From positions 1 through 35,619 of the forward strand of contig NZ_JAEULM010000041.1 of assembly GCF_016793825.1 (NCBI RefSeq): DNA of 35,619 bases, written 5' to 3'. The position numbers and the translations under genes are program-made. This DNA is from Sphingopyxis sp. GTDB lineage: Bacteria > Pseudomonadota > Alphaproteobacteria > Sphingomonadales > Sphingomonadaceae. Positions 27,361 through 35,479 of this stretch are shown one piece after another. Position 1 is the stretch's first letter. Every line of letters starts with the position of its first letter. Under the pieces are notes generated by a model. That model was not told where the DNA came from. It saw only the letters and a list, made by a program, of their open reading frames with translations, and searched no databases.

Positions 27361-27924
27361 TTAGATCTTGCCGACGAGGTCGAGCGAGGGGGCAAGCGTT
27401 TCGGCGCCCTCTTCCCACTTCGCGGGGCAGACTTCGCCCGGGTGGCTGACCCAATATTGCAGCGCCTTGATCTTGCGGAGCAGTTCGGCAGCGTTCCGGC
27501 CCACGCCCTCGGGGGTGATTTCGAGGAGCTGGATTTCACCCTGCGGGTCGAGGACGAAGGTGCCGCGGTCGGCAAGGCCGACGCCCTGGCGCAGAACCTC
27601 GAAATTGTTCGAGATGCTGTGGTTCTGGTCGCCGACCATATAGTAATTGATCTTGCCGATCGCCGGCGACGTGTCGTGCCAGGCCTTGTGGCAGAAATGC
27701 GTGTCGGTCGACACGGCATAGACCTCGACGTCCATCTTCTGGAGCGTGGGGTAGATGTCGGCAAGATCTTCGAGTTCGGTCGGGCAGACGAACGTGAAAT
27801 CGGCCGGGTAGAAGAAGAAGACCGCCCACTTGCCCTTGACGTCGGCGTCGCTGATGTCGACGAACTTGCCGTCCTTGTAGGCGGTCGCGTTGAAGGGCTT
27901 GAGGATCGTGTTCAGAACGGACAT
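27361..27924 (-). CDS. ahpC: Alkyl hydroperoxide reductase subunit C (peroxiredoxin)
   Basis: This 187 aa typical 2-Cys peroxiredoxin reduces hydrogen peroxide, organic peroxides and peroxynitrite. The peroxidatic cysteine is C47 in [13 protein letters not shown] and the resolving one C166 in [10 protein letters not shown]. The ATG at 27924 has AAGGAG upstream. It leads the ahpC-ahpF operon. A palindrome 80 bases upstream (28004-28022) is a possible LysR/OxyR-type site. Confidence 0.98.
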   Translation of the reverse strand: MSVLNTILKPFNATAYKDGKFVDISDADVKGKWAVFFFYPADFTFVCPTELEDLADIYPTLQKMDVEVYAVSTDTHFCHKAWHDTSPAIGKINYYMVGDQNHSISNNFEVLRQGVGLADRGTFVLDPQGEIQLLEITPEGVGRNAAELLRKIKALQYWVSHPGEVCPAKWEEGAETLAPSLDLVGKI

Positions 27925-28003
27925 TCGGGAGAGCTCCTTGGTTGGTGGAGGCTCCCCCTAGCGCCAGTCATTCCTGCGCGAAAAGTGAAATTATCCGACG
28001 CTT

Positions 28004-28022
28004 TGATCGAAAATTTCGATCA
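28004..28022. promoter_or_regulatory. Palindrome upstream of ahpC, possible OxyR/LysR-type operator
   Basis: TGATCGAAAATTTCGATCA is a perfect 9-1-9 inverted repeat. It contains a T-N11-A core (T at 28007, A at 28019), the shape bound by LysR-type regulators, and lies 80-98 bases upstream of the ahpC start. OxyR controls ahpC in many proteobacteria. It also covers the stop codon of the PepSY protein gene (28020-28022), so a role at that transcript end is the alternative. No regulator gene is nearby. Confidence 0.45.
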
Positions 28023-29531
28023 GTGCGTGACTACGGCCGGTCCCGACGAAGCCGCGCGGCGCAAATCCGGTGCGAGCAGCGCCAGCCCCCCGAGCAGGAA
28101 GCCGGCGTTGACAATCCACGCGACCGCATCGGCCGACGCGGCGCCACCGCGCAGCGCCAGATGGACGCCGACCACCAGCAGCATCAGCACGCCGGTCGCG
28201 ATACGACCCACCTTGCCCAGCCCTCGCGCATCGAAGCGAAAGGCGAGCAGCCAGAAAGCGACCGACAGGATCGCCCACGCGCCGATGGCGGCCGCCGTTT
28301 CACCCATGATCAGGCTCGCGACCGCGGCACCGGCAATCGATGCCGGCTGGCCCCATATCGTGGCGCTCCATATCCGTTCCCAGCCGGGAGCCGGGCGCCC
28401 CTTGTCGCGGCGGCGCGCAAGCCAGATGTTGACGCCGCTGGCGGCCAGATAGGTGAGGCCGAGCCCGAGCATGAAATAGACGATCTTGACGATCCCACCC
28501 CCGAACCAGCCGAAGTGAAGCTGCCCCATGCCCGAAAGCAGGTCTTCGCCCAGATTGTTATCGGCCGATTTCGACGCATGGTAGATCGTTCCGTCGCGAC
28601 GGAAAGCATAGCCGTCGGTCCGACCGATGCGATCGGGACGCTTGACGTTGAACAGCGCCGCACCGCCCATTTCGGTCGGATGCTCGGTGAAGATATATTC
28701 TAGCCGGCCGCCATCTTGCGGTAGCTTCGAAAACATCGGTTCAAGGTCAAGGACGGGCGCGGGGCGCGGATCGTCGATCGGCGGCACAGGGATGAACAGG
28801 GCATAGACCTTGTTCACGTCGCCATTGAACATCGCCATGCCGAGAACCCCGACGATGATCGTGGTAAGGCCAAGGAACGCGCCGGTCAGCGAGATGATGA
28901 TGTGAAAGGGCAGCGCCCACACGCCAAGGCGATTGTGCAGGTCCGCCTCCTGCAACCGCCTCGACCCGCCGAGGCGAAGGTGGAAGGCGTCGCGGAAGAT
29001 CCGTGGATGGGCAAGGATGCCCGAGATCAGCGACGACAGCAGCGCCACGCCGATCAGGCCGACGAGAAAACCACCCCAGGTGCGCGGCAGGTGCAGATTG
29101 ATGTGGAGGCGCGTGATGAACTCGGTCCAGGCGAATGGCTTGCCGGGCACGATCCGGCCGGTCGCGTCGGCAACGAATTCGCTGTCTTTCGCGGCATCGA
29201 CATAAAGAAGAAGGCGGGGGAAATCATCGGTCGGCAGCGTGATATAGACATGTTCGACATCCTTCCCGCCCCTGGCAATCGCACCCTCGAACGCCGCCTG
29301 CACCGCATCGGGCGTCACTGCCGAGACTTGCGGAGCCGATGCGCTTTCCCAGCGCTGATATTCGTGCGCGAAAACCGCGATGCTCCCCGAAAGGCAGACA
29401 AGATAGATGAGCGCCGCAAAGGCGAGCCCCAGCGAGCTGTGCCCGCGCAGTACCGCACGGACGAAGCCCGCCGGGATGCGAGACATCAAGTCTTTGGGCT
29501 TCCTGGGCCTGGCAACGGGAGCAGAGGTCAT
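28020..29531 (-). CDS. PepSY-domain membrane protein, iron-siderophore reductase-like
   Basis: The 503 aa product belongs to the PepSY_TM family of inner-membrane proteins often found beside TonB-dependent receptors and thought to reduce ferric siderophores or metals. A first membrane helix (LGLAFAALIYLVCLSGSIAVF, ~35-55) is followed by FAHEYQRWE and a periplasmic PepSY-like part. Further helices follow with LHINLHLPRTWGGFLVGLIGV, and then a cluster of C-terminal helices (~380-495). Conserved histidines near membrane edges (HSSLG, HEYQRW, HINLH) could bind heme. The start at ATG 29531 overlaps the stop of the upstream membrane protein in ATGA. The longer frame to 29786 lies inside that gene and is rejected. 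Confidence 0.88.
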   Translation of the reverse strand: MTSAPVARPRKPKDLMSRIPAGFVRAVLRGHSSLGLAFAALIYLVCLSGSIAVFAHEYQRWESASAPQVSAVTPDAVQAAFEGAIARGGKDVEHVYITLPTDDFPRLLLYVDAAKDSEFVADATGRIVPGKPFAWTEFITRLHINLHLPRTWGGFLVGLIGVALLSSLISGILAHPRIFRDAFHLRLGGSRRLQEADLHNRLGVWALPFHIIISLTGAFLGLTTIIVGVLGMAMFNGDVNKVYALFIPVPPIDDPRPAPVLDLEPMFSKLPQDGGRLEYIFTEHPTEMGGAALFNVKRPDRIGRTDGYAFRRDGTIYHASKSADNNLGEDLLSGMGQLHFGWFGGGIVKIVYFMLGLGLTYLAASGVNIWLARRRDKGRPAPGWERIWSATIWGQPASIAGAAVASLIMGETAAAIGAWAILSVAFWLLAFRFDARGLGKVGRIATGVLMLLVVGVHLALRGGAASADAVAWIVNAGFLLGGLALLAPDLRRAASSGPAVVTH

Positions 29532-30103
29532 GCGAAGCCCTTCAGAATGGCGGCGCCAAAGCTGACTACGGCGACGCCGACAAGGACGGCGGTCGCGCGA
29601 ATGATCCGGTTGTCGGCAAGCGTCCACGCCATGCAGCCTCCCCAGACCACGGGAACGATCAATCCGCCGACGACGAGCCGGGTCTGCTGCTCCCCGGGAA
29701 CCAGAGCTGCCCAGGCGATGCCGACACCCATTGCGGCGACCATCCCGATCGGCCCGGCGAGAAGCCAACGCAGCGTCTCGCGCCATCTGGTGGTCGCCCG
29801 GTCGGACGGCTCGGGGGCAAGGCTCTCACGCGCCGCACGCGCCTTGGCCTGACGCACCGTGTAGTTCGACGCGACAACGCCGAGCGCGATCGCCGAAACC
29901 AGCGCGAGGGCGATGAAGGGGCCACGCGCCGGGCCAAGCTGCCACGCGGGCCAGATGAGCGACGCCGCGATCAGCGCCCAGCCGCCGGCGACGATTCCCG
30001 GCCGCGACGCCTTGCCCTGCCACGACCGGCGCAGCAGCCAGACCCCTGCCCCCGACGTTACGGCAATCAAGAGCGCTGGCCAGAATGGCGAGCTGTCTTC
30101 CAT
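29528..30103 (-). CDS. Six-helix small membrane protein, linked to PepSY reductase
   Basis: The 191 aa product has about six hydrophobic segments (near residues 5-20, 37-58, 64-84, 108-130, 140-160 and 167-187), with a charged loop around 85-107. The start is ATG 30103 (MEDSSPFWPALLIA) with GGGGGAT just upstream; the open frame to 30199 upstream would enter the Fur-box region. It overlaps the PepSY gene by 4 bases. Small proteins of this shape often precede PepSY_TM proteins in iron-uptake loci. A DUF3649/DUF3325-like identity is possible but not recognised with certainty. It is divergent from the TonB receptor across 95 bases. Confidence 0.82.
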   Translation of the reverse strand: MEDSSPFWPALLIAVTSGAGVWLLRRSWQGKASRPGIVAGGWALIAASLIWPAWQLGPARGPFIALALVSAIALGVVASNYTVRQAKARAARESLAPEPSDRATTRWRETLRWLLAGPIGMVAAMGVGIAWAALVPGEQQTRLVVGGLIVPVVWGGCMAWTLADNRIIRATAVLVGVAVVSFGAAILKGFA

Positions 30104-30134
30104 ATATCCCCCTTGCGACCTGCATCGCTCCACT

Positions 30135-30153
30135 ATTGACTCGCATTCGCAAT
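30135..30153. promoter_or_regulatory. Fur-box-like site between TonB receptor and membrane protein genes
   Basis: ATTGACTCGCATTCGCAAT in the 95-base divergent gap matches about 11 of 19 positions of the gamma-type Fur pattern AATGAGAATGATTCTCATT, and its reverse complement has the GCGAATGCGA character often seen before alphaproteobacterial TonB receptors. It is enclosed by the inverted CTATTG/CAATAG. The position would let one repressor control both directions. The match is by eye. Confidence 0.55.
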
Positions 30154-30198
30154 AGCAATAGCGGCCCCGCTGAATAGCGACGCAGGGGGTTTTTGACA

Positions 30199-32517
30199 AT
30201 GACCAAGACGACCAATCTACTGGCCCTTTTGCTGGCCGGCGCGGCCATGCCCGCGCATGCGGAGGAGGCAGCGATCGACGCCGCCGCCGCGACCGAGACC
30301 GACGGCAACGAAATCATCGTGACGGGGCTGAAATTCGACCGCACGCTCCAGGACACACCGACCAGCGTCAAAGTCTTTACATCGGAAGAGATCGACAAGC
30401 AGAACCTGATCAGCGTCTATGATCTGATCGACCGCACGGCGAACCTGTCATCGACCTTTGCCGAGTCAGGTTTCAACATTCGCGGCATTTCAAGCACGAA
30501 TGTTTCGGGCACGGGCTTCGGCGATCTGGCGACGGTCTATCTCGACGGATCACCGCTGCCCCGCGAAGCCAGCGGCGGCGGGCCTCTCGACCTGTGGGAC
30601 CTCGAACAGGTCGAGATCCTTCGCGGCCCACAGTCGACGCTGCAGGGCCGCAACGCCCTGGCGGGCGCAATCATCCTCAAGACAGCCGATCCAAGCTTCG
30701 ACTGGCAGGGCAAGGCGCGCGCGATGATCACCGACGCCGACGGCGAATATCGTCTCGCGGCGGCCGTCGGCGGACCGATCATCCCCGACGTGCTGGCGTT
30801 TCGCGTGGCGGGCGAACGCGCGCGCGGCGATGGACTGATCGAGAACAGTTTCACTGGCAGCGACTATGCGAAGTCGCACAGCGACGTCCTGCGCACCAAG
30901 CTGCTCTTCACGCCATGGGGACCCGATGGCCTGCGTATCGTCGCATCCTACCTTTACGATCGCCACTTCGGAAACGACGGGCGCGGCTATACGTTCACCG
31001 ACCTGCCGAACAGCTGGAAGCGCCGCACCGTGGATGCGAACCGCGAAACCTATTCGAAAACAAGCACCGATCTTTTCACCTTCGACATATCCCTGCCGCT
31101 GGGCGACGTCTTCACCCTGTCGTCGATCAGCACGTATAATCACCTCAAGACCTTCTCGACCTACGACGGCGATTTGCGCCGGGACGACGAAGCCTATGGC
31201 GACTATTCGACCAACCAGAAGATTTTCAGTCAGGAATTACGCCTGACGTTCGACACCGGCCCGCTGCAAGGTCTGGTCGGCGCCTATTATTCGAAGCACA
31301 AGAATCCCGATTATCTCGCGAACAGCACGTTCAGCCTCGACCTTGATGAGAATCTGGGCCTGACATCGCGCGTCGCGGATTTCCTCGTTCAGAATGCCGG
31401 TTTCGATCCCGCAACCGCGCTCGGTACGGCGCAGGCGGTCCGCGGCGTCTATCCGCAGCGCGTTTTCATCTCGTCGGTCCAGCTCTATCCCTTCAACATC
31501 GAAACGCAGGCGCTGTTCGGGGATGCGAGCTGGGAGGTCGCGCCGGGACTCAAGCTGCTCGCCGGCTTCCGCTACGATCGCGAAAAGCAGATCGTGCGCA
31601 ACGAGAACGCAGTCACGCTGAACACCGTCCTGCCGAACCCGGCGGATTATGCCGCGAACCCGACCTTTGCCTTCATCCTGCAGACGGTGAACAATCTCCT
31701 GCTCTCCGACGTGTCCAACGCTAACAGTTCGGGCCCGCAGCAAAAGACCACCTATCAGGCGTTCCTCCCCAAAGGCGGCCTTTCGTGGGAAGTCGCGCCC
31801 GACAAGACGGTCAGCGCCATCGTCCAGCGCGGCTATCGATCGGGTGGCAACGGGATCAATCCCGGCCGCGCCCAAGCCTTTACCTATGACCCCGAATATA
31901 CATGGAACTACGAACTGTCGCTGCGCACCCAGTGGCTCGACCGGCGACTGACGCTCAACGCCAACGCCTTCTACATCGACTGGACCGATCAGCAGGTGAA
32001 CGTCCAGCTATCCGAAAACCAATATGATTATGAAACGCAGAACGCGGGCAAGTCGCGCGTCTGGGGCTTCGAAGTCGAAAGCAATGTCCAGGCGACCGAT
32101 CGCCTGAACATCTACGGCTCGGTCGGCTTCGCCAAGAGCAAGTTCCTTACCTTCGTCGTCCAGAACGGTCAGGCGCTGGACCTGTCGGGCAACGCCTTTT
32201 CCGGCGCACCGAAATGGACGGCGGCGGCGGGGTTCGACTGGCGCCATCCCAGCGGTTTCTCCCTGAACCTCAACGCCAATTATCGCGGCGCCCAGTTCCA
32301 GAACGTCATCGATCAGGCGACCGGGCGCGATGTTCCCGCGCGCACGCTCGTCAATGCAAAGATCGGCTACAGCAACGACAACTTCGGCGCCTATCTGGTC
32401 GCGACGAACCTCTTCGACGACAAATATTACGACTATCAGTATGAAAATGCCGGCCGCCTGCAGGCGCTGCTCGGCGAACCGCGAATGATCGGATTGACGT
32501 TCGAGGGGCGCTTCTGA
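30199..32517 (+). CDS. TonB-dependent outer-membrane receptor
   Basis: This 772 aa beta-barrel receptor imports a scarce ligand, probably a ferric siderophore, using TonB energy. A signal peptide ends at MPAHA (about residue 21). The TonB box EIIVTG lies at ~35-41. The plug domain contains DTPTSVKVFTSEEI, FNIRGISSTN and DLWDLEQVEILRGPQSTLQGRNALAGAIILKT. The barrel ends in the final aromatic MIGLTFEGRF. ATG 30199 is preferred over TTG 30193 because the AGGGGGT ribosome site is 8 bases from the ATG. The divergent PepSY protein and the Fur-box-like site point to iron. The ligand cannot be read from sequence. Confidence 0.95.
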   Translation: MTKTTNLLALLLAGAAMPAHAEEAAIDAAAATETDGNEIIVTGLKFDRTLQDTPTSVKVFTSEEIDKQNLISVYDLIDRTANLSSTFAESGFNIRGISSTNVSGTGFGDLATVYLDGSPLPREASGGGPLDLWDLEQVEILRGPQSTLQGRNALAGAIILKTADPSFDWQGKARAMITDADGEYRLAAAVGGPIIPDVLAFRVAGERARGDGLIENSFTGSDYAKSHSDVLRTKLLFTPWGPDGLRIVASYLYDRHFGNDGRGYTFTDLPNSWKRRTVDANRETYSKTSTDLFTFDISLPLGDVFTLSSISTYNHLKTFSTYDGDLRRDDEAYGDYSTNQKIFSQELRLTFDTGPLQGLVGAYYSKHKNPDYLANSTFSLDLDENLGLTSRVADFLVQNAGFDPATALGTAQAVRGVYPQRVFISSVQLYPFNIETQALFGDASWEVAPGLKLLAGFRYDREKQIVRNENAVTLNTVLPNPADYAANPTFAFILQTVNNLLLSDVSNANSSGPQQKTTYQAFLPKGGLSWEVAPDKTVSAIVQRGYRSGGNGINPGRAQAFTYDPEYTWNYELSLRTQWLDRRLTLNANAFYIDWTDQQVNVQLSENQYDYETQNAGKSRVWGFEVESNVQATDRLNIYGSVGFAKSKFLTFVVQNGQALDLSGNAFSGAPKWTAAAGFDWRHPSGFSLNLNANYRGAQFQNVIDQATGRDVPARTLVNAKIGYSNDNFGAYLVATNLFDDKYYDYQYENAGRLQALLGEPRMIGLTFEGRF

Positions 32518-32534
32518 CGCCCCGTCACGCTCTC

Positions 32535-32565
32535 ACGCCGCCGCGACCACAAGACGCGGCGGCGT
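32535..32565. terminator. Bidirectional terminator hairpin
   Basis: ACGCCGCCGCG at 32535-32545 and CGCGGCGGCGT at 32555-32565 form a perfect 11-base stem with a 9-base loop. It fills the 52-base gap between the convergent TonB receptor (+, stop 32517) and the PNPOx-like gene (-, stop 32570). There is no U-tract, which is common for GC-rich terminators. Confidence 0.7.
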
Positions 32566-32569
32566 CGCG

Positions 32570-33577
32570 TCAGTACAGGTTGTCCTTGTAATCCTTGTCG
32601 AGCCCGCGCTGCATCAGCCCGGGCACCGACACGAACGCCCCCGCGATCCGCGCGCCAAGTCCCTTGTCCTTGTTGAGCCGAATATGCTCCGCAAACATCT
32701 TGGCGGGCCGGATGTCGGCAGGCGCGGCGGCGGCGGGCCACAGGGCGGCCCGTGCAAGCGCCGCGCTCTCCCGCCGCACCATCCGAACGGTGTCGATGCG
32801 CGTCACCAGCAGAGGCGTCTTCCCGCGCACGGCGAACGCCTCACGCATCGCCGCGTCGGTCGTCACCGCCGCGCGTCCATCGACGATCATCACGGCCGTC
32901 GATCCCGGGATCAGCAGCGCCGCCGCGACGCGCGGCTGGGCGATGATGTTTCGGAAACTGTCGACGCGGCGGTTGCCGGGTCGATCGGCGAACCATAGCC
33001 GGTCGCCCTCGACGCCCGCCATCGTCCCCGCCGGATCGCCCTTCGGGCTGAGATCCGCGCCGCCGTCCGCGTCGATCGTCGCGAGCGCTATGAATCGGCT
33101 GGCAGCAGCGAAAGCCCGATGGTCGTCGGGAGCATCGGCTTGCGCACCTGCGCCCCAGAATTCCGAACGGATCAGCGCCTTCGCGCAATGAACATAGCAT
33201 TCATCGATCGCGATTCGCGCTCTGTCATCGGCGACCGCCGCCACGCGGCCGTTTATCCGCAGCGTCTCTCCGATGCCGGGGATCAGAAACAGCGAGCCAA
33301 AGCTGGCGTCGGCGACGAACAGCGCGGGGTCATCGACATCATCCATCGACAGTTCGAGGACGCCCGGTTCCGGTGCTTGCACGAAACCGGCCGCACCGCC
33401 GCCAAGTGTCACGGAAAGATGCGTCAGATCGCCCAGCCCCGCGAACATCAGCGGCGCCGCCGCAAGCCACCGCCGCGCGGTCGCGTCGACATGATCGATG
33501 ACCTTGAGGCCGATCGCGGGCGGCGTCTTGCCGATCACCGATTCCAGCGCCTTCATGCTCCCGATCGCGTCGCTCAT
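32570..33577 (-). CDS. Pyridoxamine 5'-phosphate oxidase-like flavin protein, two split barrels
   Basis: The 335 aa product looks like two FMN-binding split-barrel repeats of the PNPOx superfamily. The first carries FGSLFLIPGIGETLRINGRVAAV (residues ~92-114), a signature of the MSMEG_1024-like group. The second carries FIALATIDADGGADLSPKGDP, then WFADRPGNRRVDSFRNIIAQPRVAAALLIPG (~197-227), the usual FMN-contacting region. Members include F420- and flavin-dependent reductases and heme-degrading HugZ-type proteins. The start ATG overlaps the stop of the upstream 114 aa gene (ATGA) and has GAGGGGGT before it. It is the last gene of a three-gene operon with a Fur-box-like site, so a role in iron, heme or siderophore reduction is inferred. 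The true substrate is unknown. Confidence 0.82.
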   Translation of the reverse strand: MSDAIGSMKALESVIGKTPPAIGLKVIDHVDATARRWLAAAPLMFAGLGDLTHLSVTLGGGAAGFVQAPEPGVLELSMDDVDDPALFVADASFGSLFLIPGIGETLRINGRVAAVADDRARIAIDECYVHCAKALIRSEFWGAGAQADAPDDHRAFAAASRFIALATIDADGGADLSPKGDPAGTMAGVEGDRLWFADRPGNRRVDSFRNIIAQPRVAAALLIPGSTAVMIVDGRAAVTTDAAMREAFAVRGKTPLLVTRIDTVRMVRRESAALARAALWPAAAAPADIRPAKMFAEHIRLNKDKGLGARIAGAFVSVPGLMQRGLDKDYKDNLY

Positions 33578-33918
33578 ACCCCCTCCGCCATCATGACCCG
33601 GGTCGAACGCAGCGCCGAGCCAAAGGGCGTTGCGATATCCGCTGCCGTATCCAGCAGGTCGAGGAGCAGCGCCTCGTCGGCCGAAAGCCCTTTTGTACCC
33701 AGCGCAGGCGGACGGCCAAGCGAGTCCTCGAACAGTCGCATCAAGCTGTCGAGTGCCGGTGCAAGCATCGGCCTCCTGCTCGGGGCCAGCAGCCGATACA
33801 GGCGCGGCGCGGCGGCAAGGCCGGCCAGATGCGCGCGCCGCCAGCAGCGGAACGCTTCGATAATCAACACAGCGCCCGACAGCCGCACGGCGGGCATTTC
33901 GATCGCGGTATGGATCAT
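33574..33918 (-). CDS. Unknown 114 aa protein of a methyltransferase/PNPOx operon
   Basis: The start at ATG 33918 (MIHTAIEMPAVRLSGAVLII) overlaps the upstream methyltransferase-like gene by 4 bases (ATGA). It also overlaps the next gene by 4 at its stop, so all three are likely translated together. The product has one moderately hydrophobic N-terminal stretch (~8-20), a basic middle (LYRLLAPSRRP) and an acidic leucine-rich helix (ADEALLLDLLDTAADI). No catalytic motif, cysteine-pair or known family is recognised. A longer frame upstream to 34026 lies inside the methyltransferase-like gene and is rejected. Confidence 0.75.
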   Translation of the reverse strand: MIHTAIEMPAVRLSGAVLIIEAFRCWRRAHLAGLAAAPRLYRLLAPSRRPMLAPALDSLMRLFEDSLGRPPALGTKGLSADEALLLDLLDTAADIATPFGSALRSTRVMMAEGV

Positions 33919-34601
33919 GCCGGCCTCTTCGGCCAAAGCCGTCCCGCCCGCCGGCAATAGGCGTCCCAGTCCGCGCCGAACCGGCGGCGCATCAACGCCT
34001 CCTCGTTGGGGACGCGAATAAACCACATCGCCGCAAAGGCGGGCACCACCAGCGCGCCGGCTACCCAGTTATGGATCAGCAACGGCTGCGCCAGCGCCGA
34101 CATCCAGATCGCGGCATACATCGGGTTGCGCATCCTGCCATAAACGCCCCCGGTAACCAGTTGGTGCGCCTCACGCACCTCAAGTCCCGGACTCCAGTTA
34201 CGTCCGAGATCGACGTGACTGCGCCAGAAGAGCCACAGGAACGGCACCTGCACCGCCGCGCCGATCGCCGTCGCCCAGTCGGGCAATATATAGTCGGCAA
34301 AGCGGAAAAGCGGCGTAACCAGATAGGTCAGCGGGAGCAGCATCATCGCAAGGAACATCGCTGAAAGCAGCAGCTTTTCGATCGCGTCCTTGCGCGCATC
34401 GACGACGATGTTGGCGCGATTGCGCAGCGAATGCGGCATACGGATCGCGGTCATCGCAACGAAGGCGACAAGCCAGACAAGCGCGCCCCAGCCAATTTCG
34501 CGCCAGCGCCACAGGGCCACCAGCATAAGCCCCAGCGCCGCAACGCCCGTGATCATGGCGGGCAAGCTGGTCATCATCGATCGATCGCGAAGGCCGGTCA
34601 T
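33915..34601 (-). CDS. Isoprenylcysteine carboxyl methyltransferase-like membrane protein
   Basis: The 228 aa product is a multi-pass membrane protein of the ICMT/PEMT-like methyltransferase family. Hydrophobic helices lie at roughly 8-30, 33-50, 75-95 and 112-132, with another helix pair near 165-200. The signature YGRMRNPMYAA (about 156-166) and RFGADWDAYCRRAGRLWP near the end match the SAM-binding C-terminal part. In bacteria the substrate is unknown in most cases. ATG 34601 is chosen because GGGAGAG lies 5 bases upstream. The alternative ATG 34637 has no ribosome site and touches the Fur-box-like site. It leads the three-gene operon with the unknown and PNPOx-like proteins. Confidence 0.85.
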   Translation of the reverse strand: MTGLRDRSMMTSLPAMITGVAALGLMLVALWRWREIGWGALVWLVAFVAMTAIRMPHSLRNRANIVVDARKDAIEKLLLSAMFLAMMLLPLTYLVTPLFRFADYILPDWATAIGAAVQVPFLWLFWRSHVDLGRNWSPGLEVREAHQLVTGGVYGRMRNPMYAAIWMSALAQPLLIHNWVAGALVVPAFAAMWFIRVPNEEALMRRRFGADWDAYCRRAGRLWPKRPA

Positions 34602-34638
34602 GACATCTCTCCCACTTTCGTGATCGTCGAATGACATA

Positions 34639-34657
34639 TTTGCAACTAATTCTCAAT
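34639..34657. promoter_or_regulatory. Fur-box-like site before the methyltransferase-like operon
   Basis: Read on the minus strand the 19-mer is ATTGAGAATTAGTTGCAAA, with about 12 of 19 positions fitting the Fur pattern AATGAGAATGATTCTCATT, including the core TGAGAAT. It ends 38 bases upstream of the chosen start at 34601, a typical place for a repressor site over the promoter. It resembles the second site at 30135-30153. By-eye match only. Confidence 0.55.
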
Positions 34658-34770
34658 AGCAAAATATTGGAACCGGTGCTGCGATAGAACGACCTCCCTG
34701 CCCCGAAACGGGAAAAAGCGGCGGAATTGCGTTAGGCATTTTGTGACACCGTCATGATATCTGTGCCCGA

Positions 34771-34941
34771 ATGGACCAGATTCGCGACTCCATCTATTAT
34801 GAACAGCTCGCGCGCGTCGCCCGATTGAAGGCCAACGCGACCGACGACCCCTTCCTTGCGCTGCGCCTGCGCGAGGCTGCGGTCAAGCACGAGCGGAAAG
34901 CGCGCAAGCTGAAACGCGCCGAGCAGCCACCGCCCGCCTGA
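34771..34941 (+). CDS. Small conserved-looking ORF, 56 aa
   Basis: ATG at 34771 opens a 56-codon frame starting MDQIRDSIYYEQLARVARLK and ending AEQPPPA with TGA at 34939-34941. The charged, helical pattern (YYEQLARVARLKANATDDPFLALRLREAAVKHERKA, split here only for description) is like short alphaproteobacterial proteins of the YYxxxAxxAR...D...L type, whose function is unknown. It lies on the opposite strand, divergent from the ICMT-like operon, and its promoter would share the 34602-34770 gap. Confidence 0.6.
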   Translation: MDQIRDSIYYEQLARVARLKANATDDPFLALRLREAAVKHERKARKLKRAEQPPPA

Positions 34942-35124
34942 TTTGCGCATCGTAATATTTGAACGGCAGCCGACCGGCGGTCGTCGGCACCAATCGACAC
35001 CGGTTCAACACCCTGCAATTCATATCTGGCCCCGACCGAACTTTTGGTCTGCGTCTGCCCCCGTTCCGCTCGCCTATGATCGGCCGCCCAGCATTTGGGA
35101 TTGCGGAGACAGGTACGAATGCAC

Positions 35125-35479
35125 CTAATCATTGACCCTTGGCCTTGGACCCCGCTTGCCCGGCATCAAATACAGGCCGGTTCGCTCCGCCATATCTTCC
35201 AGCCACTCGGTTAAGCCGACGGGCCGCCCCAGAGTCTCGACTTTTCGCAGAGCAGCATGAGTAAGGGCCTCATCGAACCCTTCACCAAGAAAGGCTCTGA
35301 AGTCTCCGACTCTGTCAAGCGCGGGCGCTACTCGCACGACATGGTCATCCTCTCCGGCAATATGGGCCTGAGCGCTCGACCAGCGCCAATCTTCCGCGCG
35401 GGTCACGAGCCGAGCGCGAACCGGATTGAGCGCGACATAACGGAACGCCGCATGAAGATGTTGCTCATCCATCGCAACC
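35125..35479 (-). pseudogene. REP-associated tyrosine transposase (RayT-like), 5' end removed by IS
   Basis: About 117 residues of the C-terminal part of a Y1-HUH (IS200-like, TnpA_REP) transposase remain. AMDEQHLHAAFRYVALNPVR followed by ARLVTRAEDWRWSSAQAH is the family hallmark, and the end has LGRPVGLTEWLE and PGKRGPRPR. The N-terminal half with the HUH histidines is absent: the IS copy at 35480-35619 lies where it should continue. The apparent start in the element (TTG at 35496) is fortuitous. RayT proteins are linked to REP repeats, one of which is at 25581-25649, but this copy should be dead. Confidence 0.85.

Noticed and set aside
25613-27364. 583-codon plus-strand open frame opposite ahpF
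   Set aside because: It mirrors ahpF, which has both CxxC centres and nucleotide loops intact, and it begins inside the REP-like repeat.
27281-27454. 58-residue N-terminal extension of AhpF
   Set aside because: It would overlap the ahpC 3' end and the intergenic hairpin, while [10 protein letters not shown] is the normal AhpF start.
30104-30199. 32-residue cysteine-rich N-terminal extension of the six-helix membrane protein
   Set aside because: It would be translated from within the Fur-like promoter region. ATG 30103 has GGGGGAT just upstream.
34602-34637. Upstream start (ATG 34637) of the ICMT-like protein
   Set aside because: No ribosome site lies before it, and it abuts the Fur-box-like site. 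ATG 34601 has GGGAGAG at the right spacing.
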